Assembly: GCA_907164885.2 (NCBI GenBank)
Contig: OU015492.1
Location: forward strand, 200,020,120 to 200,084,119
From: Dolomedes plantarius
Taxonomy: Eukaryota; Arthropoda; Arachnida; Araneae; Dolomedidae
Direction of reading: 5' to 3'
Length of the DNA: 64,000 nucleotides
A program made the position numbers and the translations under genes. Below the pieces are notes generated by a model. That model did not search any database. It was not told the origin of the DNA and saw nothing but the letters and a program-made list of their open reading frames with translations. Of this stretch, positions 1-10,077 are shown in pieces. The stretch's first letter is position 1; every line of letters begins with the position of its first letter.

Positions 1-46
1 CAGCAAACGATTGTATATTATCCAAAAAAAAATAAATATCCCTTAC

Positions 47-128
<82 letters not shown>

Positions 129-260
129 ACATCAATTGTATACATTGATCGTCGCATTTATTATAAATATATTTATTTATTTTTTTGGCATTAATTGCAT
201 ACATTGACCGTAGTATTTAATTTGAATGTACACCGTATCGAAGTGCGGGTTTTCAGCTAG
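1..260 (+). mobile_element. Helitron-like non-autonomous element, copy A (3' part)
   Basis: The 3' portion of a dispersed element that also occurs at 1101-1781 (minus) and around 50435-53587 (plus). Shared segments, in order, are an ATATCCCTTACG block, a TA tract, a block reading ATTGTATACATTGATCGT, a second block reading GCATACATTGACCGT, and the terminus CGGGTTTTCAGCTAG. A CTAG end is the CTRR type of 3' end expected of Helitrons. The 5' part lies outside the window. No coding capacity is seen. Confidence 0.6.
51..125. repeat. (TA)n microsatellite
   Basis: An uninterrupted TA dinucleotide tract inside Helitron-like copy A. The same position is shorter in copy B, so it is a length-variable internal part of the element. 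Confidence 0.95.
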
Positions 261-1100
261 ATCTACATAATTCTTAGATATACAATGACTCATGAGCGTC
301 CCTATTTTACACGTAAGTCGCCAAAACGCACGCCATAGAATACCTTCGTTTCTAATTTACAGCCAATTCAGAAAAACGTCAATCTGAACTTCCTGTTTTA
401 CGACCACTCAACTGTAACTGTTATTTTCTATTCACGGTAATGTTTCATTATTATACGCTAATGCATAATTGTTTGTTTTTTCTTTACTTCTAGGGAGCAT
501 TAGAAGTTCCTTAACATATTTGATTTTGATATCAACAGATTATCAAAGAAAATCTGACATAAAGTGCTTTCATAAGCATGAAAATAAGATTAATGCCTGA
601 GAAATGACAATCAAAATGACTGATTTGTCGCTTAGGGATTGGTTGTCACTTGAATCATACGCATCGTATTTCAATATGTGTTTGATCAGAAACTTCGTAC
701 ATATAATTTTGAAAACTCTTCAAACATTAATGCATCGTTTTAGAGGATTCTATTGAAGAATAACTATTCCCTACACTCATTTCAGTAAATAAGCATGCTG
801 AACTGAAAATGTGGTTGTGTGGTATGGTTTGATGTCATTACTAATTCATGATCATCTTTGCTACTCAGTGATATAACAAATCCCTATAAAAACAGAAGTA
901 TTATTATTATTTTTTAATATGCCGCATAAAATACGTATTTCGTACTGTAAAACCTATGTGAATGAGAATTACTTACAACAACAAACATATTTTTTTCTTT
1001 CCGATAAGGTTTTAATTTTACAGAGATGGGTTTGAACACGAGTTTTATGAAGTAAGCATTAGATAAACAGGAAAGTGCTCCATAAACCTTATATGAAGAA
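261..1100. other. Unique spacer between two opposed Helitron-like ends
   Basis: AT-rich sequence with no coding signal, RNA gene or repeat that I can see. It separates the 3' ends of copies A and B, which face each other. Confidence 0.5.
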
Positions 1101-1781
1101 CTAGCTGAAAACCCGCGATTCGCTACGGAGTACATTGAAATTAAATACAACGGTCAATGTATGCAATTAATTCCAAAAAATAAATAAATATATATATATA
1201 TATATTTATAATAAATACGACGATCAATGTATACAATTGATGTAAAAAAAACATATTTATAAAAAAATCGTAAGGGATATTTTTATAGACAAAATAAAGT
1301 CCAATCGTCTGCCGCATTAGCAAGAAAAAATTTTTTTTTTGTCTATTTTTTTTGCACGTGACGATAAATGTATTTAAAGTACCAGAAAAAGAAATCACGT
1401 GATCAGCATTTAATAAATTAAATTCTAAAAATTAATCTTTAAAAAATCACCAAAAATCAGGAAATGGAGGTAAAAATTCGAATAAAATATCATTTTGAAG
1501 AAATTTTTATGATCTTTCTCGTGATATAAATTTTATAACCCTCAATGTATCATTTTAAATGCAAACGTAAAAAAAGTTTAAAAAACAGCTTAAAAATTTA
1601 ATTTTAAAAAATCTAAGAAGAATTTTTGAAAAATCTTTCTTAGTGCACCCCTACACTATTAGAAGAATCGCCATGCAAAATTTCAGCCCTTTAGGTCCAA
1701 CGGTTTGGTCTGTGCGTTGTATGTCAGTCAGTCAGTGAATGAACGAATGAGTCAGTTACGGAACTGTTTTATATATAGAGA
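1101..1781 (-). mobile_element. Helitron-like non-autonomous element, copy B (full length)
   Basis: Read on the minus strand it begins near 1781 with TCTCTATATATAAAAC, followed by repeated ACTGA motifs and a block containing AGGGCTGAAATTTTGCATGG. It ends at 1101 with CGGGTTTTCAGCTAG. A 5' TC and a 3' CTAG without terminal inverted repeats fit Helitrons. The same internal order occurs in the copy at 50435. No Rep/helicase ORF is present, so it would depend on an autonomous partner. The assignment to Helitron/Helentron rather than another class is inferred from the ends alone. Confidence 0.6.
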
Positions 1782-4149
1782 TAACAGTGAAATGGGAAAA
1801 AAAAAGCCTTAGAGTTACTATATCCCCTCTTTCTCTGTAGAATTTTGTCTTTTGTACTGTTGAAATATTTCCATTATTTATACGCAATCTTTATTTAATA
1901 GGGAAATAAATCAAATCGCTATTAAGTATTAATAGTTTTTTTCAACACTCTGAAATTTTATGTATAAGGGCATTCTTTTATATAAACCGCTAAATCTGTT
2001 GGATATACTCTATTCATAGGAGCACCCAATGAGTGATATAATAGTGTTCCCCATATGGGGACAACTTAGGAATATTCATGCCTAAGCACGGGCTTTGAAT
2101 CACAGACAATGTGATGATAATTTCCTAAGCTAGCCATCTAAAAATGTGGATGGCTTGTATTATTGAAAGACCATAAATTATTTGATTGTTCTGTGTGGGG
2201 GCGTTATGTATAATTTCTGCGGCCACCCTGTTTGAATAATTAGCGAGATGGCATCTATGATGAGGTCTTCAGATAATTTAAATATGAAACTTCTTATGCT
2301 CAAAGATCTTGCTAATTAGTATCGCTTGAATATAAAAATTGTTTAAAATATTTTGAACACTTATACATTACGTGCACAAGCACTCTAGACCATATTTTTT
2401 TCTTATCTGACTAAAAATATCCCAAAACATATTTACTACATAATATAAAAATTAAGAAAGGACTCAATCCGCCAAAATGTGTTAACAATTGATAGAGAAA
2501 ATATTTAATCAAATCTCGATTTTCAATTCGAGATTTTTTAAAAATTCTTTAACAAATGATGCGATAAATACCTCTGTAAAGGCTTTTAATCAGTTACTTT
2601 AATATCTATACATTTCATCGATTCACCCTCATCGATTCTATCTGCTCCTCATAGATTCCCTATCGATTCTATCAGAAAATTATAAATTTCTATCAGAAAA
2701 GTATAAATTTCAATCCTGCAATTTTATGGGTTTGCATGTTTCCTTTTCCTAAGGTTTCAAAAAATAAAAGATGATAATCATTTCAGTAGCTAATCTTTTA
2801 AATCTTCTTGCTTCATTAAATCGAGAAAATATAAATGCGATCAACAGTGATATTTTACATTTTTCGAGGAATAAAACAATTTTACTAGTTGGGTAAAATA
2901 GAATAAAAAATTAAATGTATTCCATTTGGGAGTGAATAAGTTGTCCCGTATATTATTGAAATTCGGGATTTAATGGAAAATAAACCTAAATGGCTTGAAA
3001 ATCTCATGCCTTACATTTAGAACATGGCAAGAAGCATGACAATACATTTGAAACAACAAAACCGCCAGTCTTAAAAAGGACAGAAAATGTTGTTACCACA
3101 GTAAGTCCATTTTTACGGTTTAAAATATTACTAAGGCACTTGATATCCGAGAAAACACATCAGACATTTTAGCTGCCCACTGCCGTCGAATGAAGAATCA
3201 AATTTGATCTCATTTCTATATAGCTGAGCTCTAGTGTCAATTTTTTTTCATTTAATTTTTTTTTTCTTGGGTGGTATTTTTTAGAATATCATTAAGGAAA
3301 TTCCGCAATGGAGTTAAAAGCCAATTTATCATGTTTTTATATCCAACTCATGTGTTCTGCACTCTCTTTACCATCTGGTTCAAGGAAAATTAAGATTCAG
3401 TGTAAGATTTGTTTTAATATTTCAAGTCAGGATTGGCCGAATTTAGTCGCCGTGACCAGTTGTGAATACTCGTTTTTATCATCTTTTCAGTTCGAGTTTT
3501 ATTTCGCTTTCAATGACTTCGGTGTACAAAATGACTTCACCATGTTCCAGACCATAACATAAGAAATCAAAAATAGCAAAATTGATAAAAATATTAGTTT
3601 TGGGGTGTAAAACACGAACCAAGGTGTTATTGCCCAAATTCATTATTTTTCCATCTAATGTGAAACGTCGCCAATTCTTTAGGGAAGTTAACAAAAGGAG
3701 ACGTTCATATCCGTCAAAATGACAACAATGGCACTTTTAGGGCTAATAAGTAATCGAAAATGGCATCTGGTAGTCCCCTTATATTATTATATCCAAAGTA
3801 AAACACTTTGGCTAAAACATTTAAAGTTTTTAAAATTACATAGTTAAGAAGTTTAAGGCTAAACGTGTGAATTTTAAAGTCATTTGTAGAGCAAAAGTGT
3901 GTATTATATTTTTTGGTCATTCTGTAAAACAAGAATAAGAAAGTAGACATCTATGTCATTCATTACAGCTTGTTCGCTTGATAAGCAAATAATTGGTTTT
4001 TATTTAATAATATGTTTACATCTAAACAAAAGATTATTGAAATTAGTAGTGAAGCCGCAAAAGAACGTCGAAGAACGATATGTTTGTGAACTGGTGATAA
4101 ATCTGCACCAAAAGTATCTCATTACGTATGTTGTGGCCAAATTAAGAAA
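1782..4149. other. Non-coding stretch, no gene seen
   Basis: AT-rich DNA with only short shadow ORFs. A small hairpin lies at about 2512-2536 (arms AAATCTCGA / TCGAGATTT). A CCGTCAAAATGAC block near 3714 resembles one at 53996 and may be an old repeat fragment. Confidence 0.4.
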
Positions 4150-4284
4150 AAAAATTAGATAGTCTGTTCTATCGAAACTACCAAGGCTTATTAACGTAGG
4201 ATTACTTATCGTTATTTAACTCTTTTGTATCTATATATGTATGTATGTGTTATGTATATATGTATCTATATATGTGTACGTATG

Positions 4285-4316
<32 letters not shown>

Positions 4317-4500
4317 TGTATGTATGTCAAAATTTTGACGCATTTTGGTACTTTTCTGTCTAACTGCTTACTGCTTGCCCAAGCGATACAGACTGGGTTT
4401 GGCGAGCTGCCAAAAATATAACTTGCAACGACGGATGGTTTTAGCGTCTGAAATTTTTCTTTCCAAGGGTCCGTTATAAAGGAACGTACATTAGAAAGGT
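4150..4500 (+). repeat. Dispersed TA-containing repeat, copy 1
   Basis: It contains ATCGAAACTACCAAGGCTTA and TTAACGTAGGATTAC, a TATGTATG-rich TA tract (4235-4326), then ACTGCTTGCCCAAGCGATAC and CAGACTGGGTT. The same modules, in the same order, occur inverted at 40895-41425, and the left part recurs at 16115. The family has no recognisable protein. Confidence 0.6.
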
Positions 4501-6704
4501 ATGCACACGAGACACGCTACATACTTAGAGCACTGTTTATACAAATGTAATACAAAAAATATTGTCATTGTTTTTATTTTACTTAACTATAAAGGGCACT
4601 TATATTTTTATCTTAGGATTTAATTTCTTTCCCTCTGAATCTACGAAATTTTTAAATCCAGAGTACTACTCAGAACTGAAAATCAAAGATGTAAAGAAAT
4701 CAAAAGTTTCCAGATAAAAAAAAAATATATAAATAGATAAAAAATAAAAATGTCTTACAAAATTTGTGAAATAATTTACTCCTTGCATTATTCGTGTCAT
4801 CTTCCTGTAAAAATCATAAAAAAAAGAGTATCAGGTTCTTTTTATTTATTTTTTCCTTCATGAAATAAGGTATTTTCGAAACATATCACAACTACAAATT
4901 CATGCTTTATCCACACAATAAATACTCGTTGAATACCTCCAGAAAACGGTGATAACGATCCATTTAACGTCTACTTGTATTTTTAAATCTAAAAGATCGA
5001 TCACAGGCCATTACGCGTTCAATTGCCGAGAAGATTTAAATGAACATTTATTTCAGAATGTTACAGTGACGTATCATTCAGTCTCGTAATTTCTTCGTAT
5101 CACTTCTCTTTAAGTTTTCACGTGTGGAATAAAAGCGCTAGTTTAAAAAGTGAATTATTTCGCGAAGTGTTCTGTTTAAACGTTTCGAATAACTTTTCAC
5201 TCAATTTTAAAAAATAAATATAATTTTAGTTATTTTTTTTTCTCATTTTACAGAATCCGTAAGAAACTGCTCATCCATTGTTAACTTAAATGAAAGAACA
5301 TAAATAATTCTGTAGTATAACTTTTAACCTAGTTGATATTGCGCAAGGAGAAAATTAAATATTTAGAATTTAATTATGGGAAAATATCGTCTTTCTAATG
5401 CATAACCGTTTTATAAAACCAATTATCGGTCTTCAGCAAAAATACTCGACTTGACAAATTTATCCTTAACTTTTTAGCTACTAAATATGACTTCCTTTGC
5501 TTAAAATCAGTTTTAAACAAATTTTCCTTTTGTAATTTTTGAGTATTTAGTCTTGGAAAAACGTTCTTTAATTTCATTCTCATTTTAAGCTTATCCAGTA
5601 AGGAAATAAAAGCAATTTTTTGCACTTGACTAACAATAAAGGGAGATAAAATTTATACGCTTTATAATTTTAAACTTTCCATAACAACAGTAATCTCATG
5701 AAAATATTCCTTCGTAGTTTTAATTTTTCCTCTTATATTCAGATTTATTATCAGATTTTTAATATCAAATTATTGTCAGATCTCTTTTAATATCAGATTT
5801 ATATCTGTCAACATAGTAACGAATGTTTTGGATCAAATGCCTTGTCGACGCTTAACAGAAGATGAAAAATGTAGGAATTTCATGTGTAACACCTTGGTGC
5901 TTATTTAAAATCCCTACTGGTGAATTTATATAGTTTTATTTTTGTTATTTACACTCATTTTGTTAGATTTTTATTCGTTCAAAGTCTCTTCATATTACGC
6001 CTATAAATATAATGCATATATTTAATGTGATATTCTGTTTTGAAATAAAGCTCATAATCTAAATCATGTTTGATTTTTGATATAGATGGATCATTAGTCC
6101 TATCGTCAGAATGCTTTCATCCAATTTTGTGCTTCAAAAAGGTTTAAAATTTATTTGAATTAAAAAGTTGCCAAAAATTTACCCAATTATATATTTTTTG
6201 CTAAGTTGTCTCCATAGATTAAAACGGTAAAAAATAAAACCAAGCGAAAACAAAAAATACACACAAGACATTTTATTTTTCTCTTAGAAGTGTCGTTGCT
6301 GCTTTAATCAGTGTAGCATTAGACTATTAATTGTCCTATAGTGGTAAGTCTATCAATATCCGATAAGTTAAAAATTTCTCTATTTTTACTTTTTATGTTG
6401 CCCTAAAGCAAGTTTATCACAACTGGAACGTTTCATGTTAATTTTGTTTTATCTCATAAGAGCCTAATATTGAAATACATTTTATATACTGATCATATAA
6501 CAAATTTTTATCTAAGTTATGGACGATTTTCACTTAGAAAACGAATTACAACTTCCTGGGAAGATTAAATATGTTTTGCTGTTAAACATTCTTGTAGAAT
6601 AAAAGCCTTCATGATGAAATTTTATTATGATTTTGATTAAATAGAAATTTATGCGTACATTGCAGAATTTTGAACACCTGCAAATGGCACATTAGGGGCT
6701 TTAA
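4501..6704. other. Non-coding stretch, no gene seen
   Basis: AT-rich sequence without supportable coding regions. The small ORF at 5395-5625 (-) is low complexity and shows no domain. Confidence 0.4.
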
Positions 6705-6887
6705 GGCCTGTTCACATAGCAGTTCTTTACCGTAAGCAGTTCTTTACCGTAAGTTGGCTTTGAGGCGGAAATAAACCGATCATTGGCCTAAACAATTTCG
6801 TTGCTAATCGTCTGGAGGTTTGCCATTGGTTACATATATTTCGATACGAGTAACGCTTACGCTAACAGACTGCTATGGGAACAGGCT
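6705..6887. mobile_element. MITE with GGCCTGTTCACATAGC-type ends, copy 1
   Basis: Begins GGCCTGTTCACATAGCAGT and ends ACTGCTATGGGAACAGGCT, a matching terminal inverted repeat. The inside contains an AACAATTTCGTTGCTAATCG block shared with the next two elements. It is about 183 bp and has no coding capacity. The superfamily is not assigned. Confidence 0.7.
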
Positions 6888-6892
6888 CTTAA

Positions 6893-7069
6893 GGCCTGTT
6901 AACAAAGGAGACCGGTAGCAGGAGCGTTAAAGTATTGAAATATATTTAACCAATGACAAACCTCCAAACGATTAGCAACGAAATTTTTAACGCCTATGAT
7001 TGGTTTATTTTCGTCTCAACGTTATCTTTCCTTCAACGCTCCGCTACCGGACTCCTATGTGAACAGGCC
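6893..7069. mobile_element. MITE with GGCCTGTTNACA-type ends, copy 2
   Basis: Begins GGCCTGTTAACAAAGGAG and ends CTCCTATGTGAACAGGCC. The next inner segments also pair (ACCGGTAGC with GCTACCGG). It abuts copy 1 with only CTTAA between them. The core reads CCAATGACAAACCTCCAAAC, as in copy 3. Confidence 0.7.
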
Positions 7070-7593
7070 CTATGTTTCGAAGTGTAAGGCAATTTCGCCT
7101 GGGAAAAATGACTTCATTGTGACGTATGTTTGGTAGGTCTACGAGCATTATTGTCGATTACAAATATACGTCACGATGCCACAAATTTCGCACGAGAAAC
7201 TAACCAATACTAAGGCCCATAATTTTATAATTTGGCCTTGTGGTCTAATACGAATATCCTAGAAGTTTTATCCTCATGTGAATTGCTACGTAATATTAAA
7301 GTACTTCATTAAGTATTCCATATTGCCAGTATCCATGAGGAATCATGTGATCTGCTACATCGCTTGCAAATGGTCCTTTGTCAATAAAGTCATATGACCA
7401 TGGTGTGCCAACAAACTGAAATACTTCACCAAGAACCTTAGTCTCCTGACATATGGAAATTTCGCCCTTCGGGAATGACGTCAGCGAGACATATATTCTT
7501 AATCGATAATAATGTTCATTGGTATACTTAACAAATATACTTACCGATGACGACATTTTCCCTCAGCGAAATAGTCGTATTCCTTAAGATAAA

Positions 7594-7773
7594 GGCTGGT
7601 TTCACATTGCAGTCCGTTAGCGCAAGCGTAAAAGTATTGAAATATTAAACCAATGACAAACTTCCAAACGATTGGCAACGAAATTGTCAAGACCTACGAT
7701 TGGTTTATTTCCGTCTCAGCGCCATTTTTTTTATTTTACGCTTACGCTAACGGACTGCAATGTTAACACAGCC
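7594..7773. mobile_element. MITE of the same family, copy 3
   Basis: Long inverted ends: GCAGTCCGTTAGCGCAAGCG near the left edge pairs with CGCTTACGCTAACGGACTGC near the right. The core again carries CCAATGACAAACTTCCAAAC and a block containing GATTGGTTTATTT. It is about 180 bp. Confidence 0.7.
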
Positions 7774-8277
7774 AAAGGCCTCAAGTCAGACCGTTTGTGA
7801 TTCCAGCTCCAAATTTCAGCTATTTAGGGCGTGGTCCAGATAACGTAGTTACCTTAGCATTTCTATTTGGATTTATTGTGAATACATTTTATACTCTCGA
7901 CACCAAGCGCCCAATCGATCATATACTTGTGCACTGAGTTGCCAGATCTTTCAGGAAGAAAAAAATATTTGTATTTTTTGCACTTTAAGTAACGTCCTAC
8001 AACTTAATCAAATAATCAATGATATCTACATGAATTATTCCGGTAATATGTTAAATTAGGGACGATATAATATGAATTTTATATATTTGTAGACAAACTG
8101 AATTCACGAGGCACGGAAAGTAAACAAAAGTTAAATATGCAGAAATATAAGTTTGATTTTTCCAATTTAATTTAAGAATCAGCTTTTAATTGAGTTATAT
8201 TCCATAAAATTAGCGCTGTTAGTTAGTTTTTATTAAAAAATAAATAAATTACTATCTGATTCTTTGTCAGAATAATT

Positions 8278-8847
8278 ATGTCCGTCAGTATAGAATCATC
8301 TGCGAGAAGAAAGAATGATCTTATGAAATTATCTCCAGGACGCAAATCTCTTGATGCTGAATTGTACGGTTTGGGGCATACTTTAAGGCATTTGCAGCCT
8401 CCAGGTGGGAAAGAAAATGGCGTATTCGATGCTTTTAAACTGCCAAATGAAGCCTTAACTCCGAAGAAAAAGGTGAAAGATTATTTAAAGTCACATATTT
8501 TTGATCCCGGTAGAAAGTCTCCCCCTAGGCCTGTTACACCAGCAAAAGAATCGACCCACCACCACCTGTTTCCTGAATCTCCTCCAAAGAACATTCGATC
8601 AAGTCATAATCACCAAAAATCAACGGTATTTGATCCAGATCCACCAAAGAAGCCGCCAACTGAGTATTTTCAAAAGAACCCAATCACCGGCGAGAGATGC
8701 AGAACGACTGACGAAAACAAAGGCCAGAGAGCAAGAAAAGTGCGAAATCCTATAACGTTTGAAGGGGTGAAAGAAAGATGTATTCCATCTAGATGTACTC
8801 AGCCCCCTGGAGGAAAATGCACACTGGTTTTGGAGTACAATGAATGA
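8278..8847 (+). CDS. Jupiter/HN1-family microtubule-associated-like protein
   Basis: A 189-residue ORF with no intron. Two PPGGK motifs, at residues 41-45 (HLQPPGGKENGVFD) and 176-180 (TQPPGGKCTLVLE), match the N- and C-terminal PPGG signatures of Jupiter/HN1 (JPT) proteins. NPITGE at 134-139 matches the NPVTGE of insect Jupiter. Short SHIFDP, HHLFPE and STVFDP repeats (72-120) resemble the family's SxIFG-type motifs. The protein is basic, rich in proline and lysine, with no signal peptide or membrane segment, and so is probably disordered. Known family members bind microtubules or act in the cytoplasm; function here is inferred. The start is the first ATG, just after an AT-rich leader with several stops. 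AATAAA follows the stop by 128 bases. Lack of introns could mean a retrocopy, but no poly-A tract remains. Confidence 0.65.
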   Translation: MSVSIESSARRKNDLMKLSPGRKSLDAELYGLGHTLRHLQPPGGKENGVFDAFKLPNEALTPKKKVKDYLKSHIFDPGRKSPPRPVTPAKESTHHHLFPESPPKNIRSSHNHQKSTVFDPDPPKKPPTEYFQKNPITGERCRTTDENKGQRARKVRNPITFEGVKERCIPSRCTQPPGGKCTLVLEYNE

Positions 8848-8974
8848 AACTGTTAGAATTAAACAAACTATTTCAAACCGTGGGAGGCCTCATAAAGAAA
8901 TTTGTCAAGGAAATAATATTTGATGTCAAAGGATTGATTCGTATAATTAACAAGATTTGTTAGAATGTAGTTAA

Positions 8975-8980
8975 AATAAA
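8975..8980 (+). promoter_or_regulatory. Poly(A) signal of the Jupiter-like gene
   Basis: AATAAA 128 bases after the stop codon, followed by a T-rich stretch. Position and context fit a 3' processing signal, although such hexamers are common in AT-rich DNA. Confidence 0.45.
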
Positions 8981-9521
8981 TACAGTTATTTTAAATTATA
9001 GATTTCGGGCCCTTGCTGGTGAATTTTTTTTTTACTTTTCGTTTTCTTCTCTTTTCATGTCCATCACCTAAAAAAATGCCAAAACTGGAGAGAATCGCAA
9101 ATTTTGATATCAAATTTGGTTTATTAATGTTCTAAGCAGACCTATTTAAACATTGAAAAGAATTTAAAGTAGTGTCTATAATAGTTACTATTCCTGAGTG
9201 ACGGTTAGCCATTTTCACACTTTGGCGACCACTGAAAATCATTTGATCATTTTCAAATAACACTAATCCCAATGATGTTACTGTTAGTTCTTTTGTACCT
9301 TGAACATGATGCTGAAATGGATTCTGAAAATATTTCCGCTTCGCGGCATTTTACAAATGTCGCCAGGCTTACGCAGCGAGAAATGCCAAATCAGTTTATG
9401 ACTGTGACGCGCATGCACTATTAAATTTCATTCTCTTAACCATACCGTCTAATTTAAAAATTCGTTTTGCTTCATTTGTGTTTGGGAAGACGTCTGTCCG
9501 ATTTTAAACCCTTCTCGATAC

Positions 9522-10077
9522 AGCTTCGATATAGGACCCCATAGGCGATATTTTGTATTGGCGAATTTTAATATTTTATATTTGACGCATATGGTATCTC
9601 AGAATTCGTTTTGGCAACACTGCCAAAGTTGCGTGTGTTTTAAACTGGAATAAACCCTTTTGCAGATTGTAACCCGATGGAATACGCCATTTTCAACTTC
9701 GAACCCCGTTGGAACAGCTTTGGTATAGTAGAATTCGTATATTCGTAATATGGTATACATATAATTCGTTTCGGCAACCCTGCGACAGTCACGTGACGCA
9801 ATCCAGGTTGTACAGTGTTTTTTCCTTATTTATTTTTTATTTTGATTTAACCATGCCTTTCCGTGTAGATTTATCTATATTTTCTGTATCTACAGAGTTT
9901 ACGCTATTTTCTTTACGGTATTATTTTGTAATTTATATTGCATTATTTTTAAATTTATATTTTGCAAAATTAAATTTCTATGTAAATTCATACGATATTA
10001 ACGATGCGATGTTTGGCTAGGCGACAAAAAAAAGTCACTAATACAAAATATCGCCAATGGGGTCCTATATCGAAGCT
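9522..10077. mobile_element. MITE with long terminal inverted repeats
   Basis: The left end AGCTTCGATATAGGACCCCA continues into GGCGATATTTTGTATT. The right end is its reverse complement with very few changes, giving a TIR of about 38 bp. The interior holds two related blocks (AATTCGTTTTGGCAACACTG near 9602 and AATTCGTTTCGGCAACCCTG near 9763), suggesting an internal duplication. No transposase. A 103-aa ORF inside (9709-10020) is unrecognised and probably not a gene. Confidence 0.7.

Noticed and set aside
3308..3562. 84-aa ORF with a Cys-rich N-terminus as a small secreted protein
   Set aside because: No convincing signal peptide or cysteine framework, and the composition matches the surrounding non-coding DNA.
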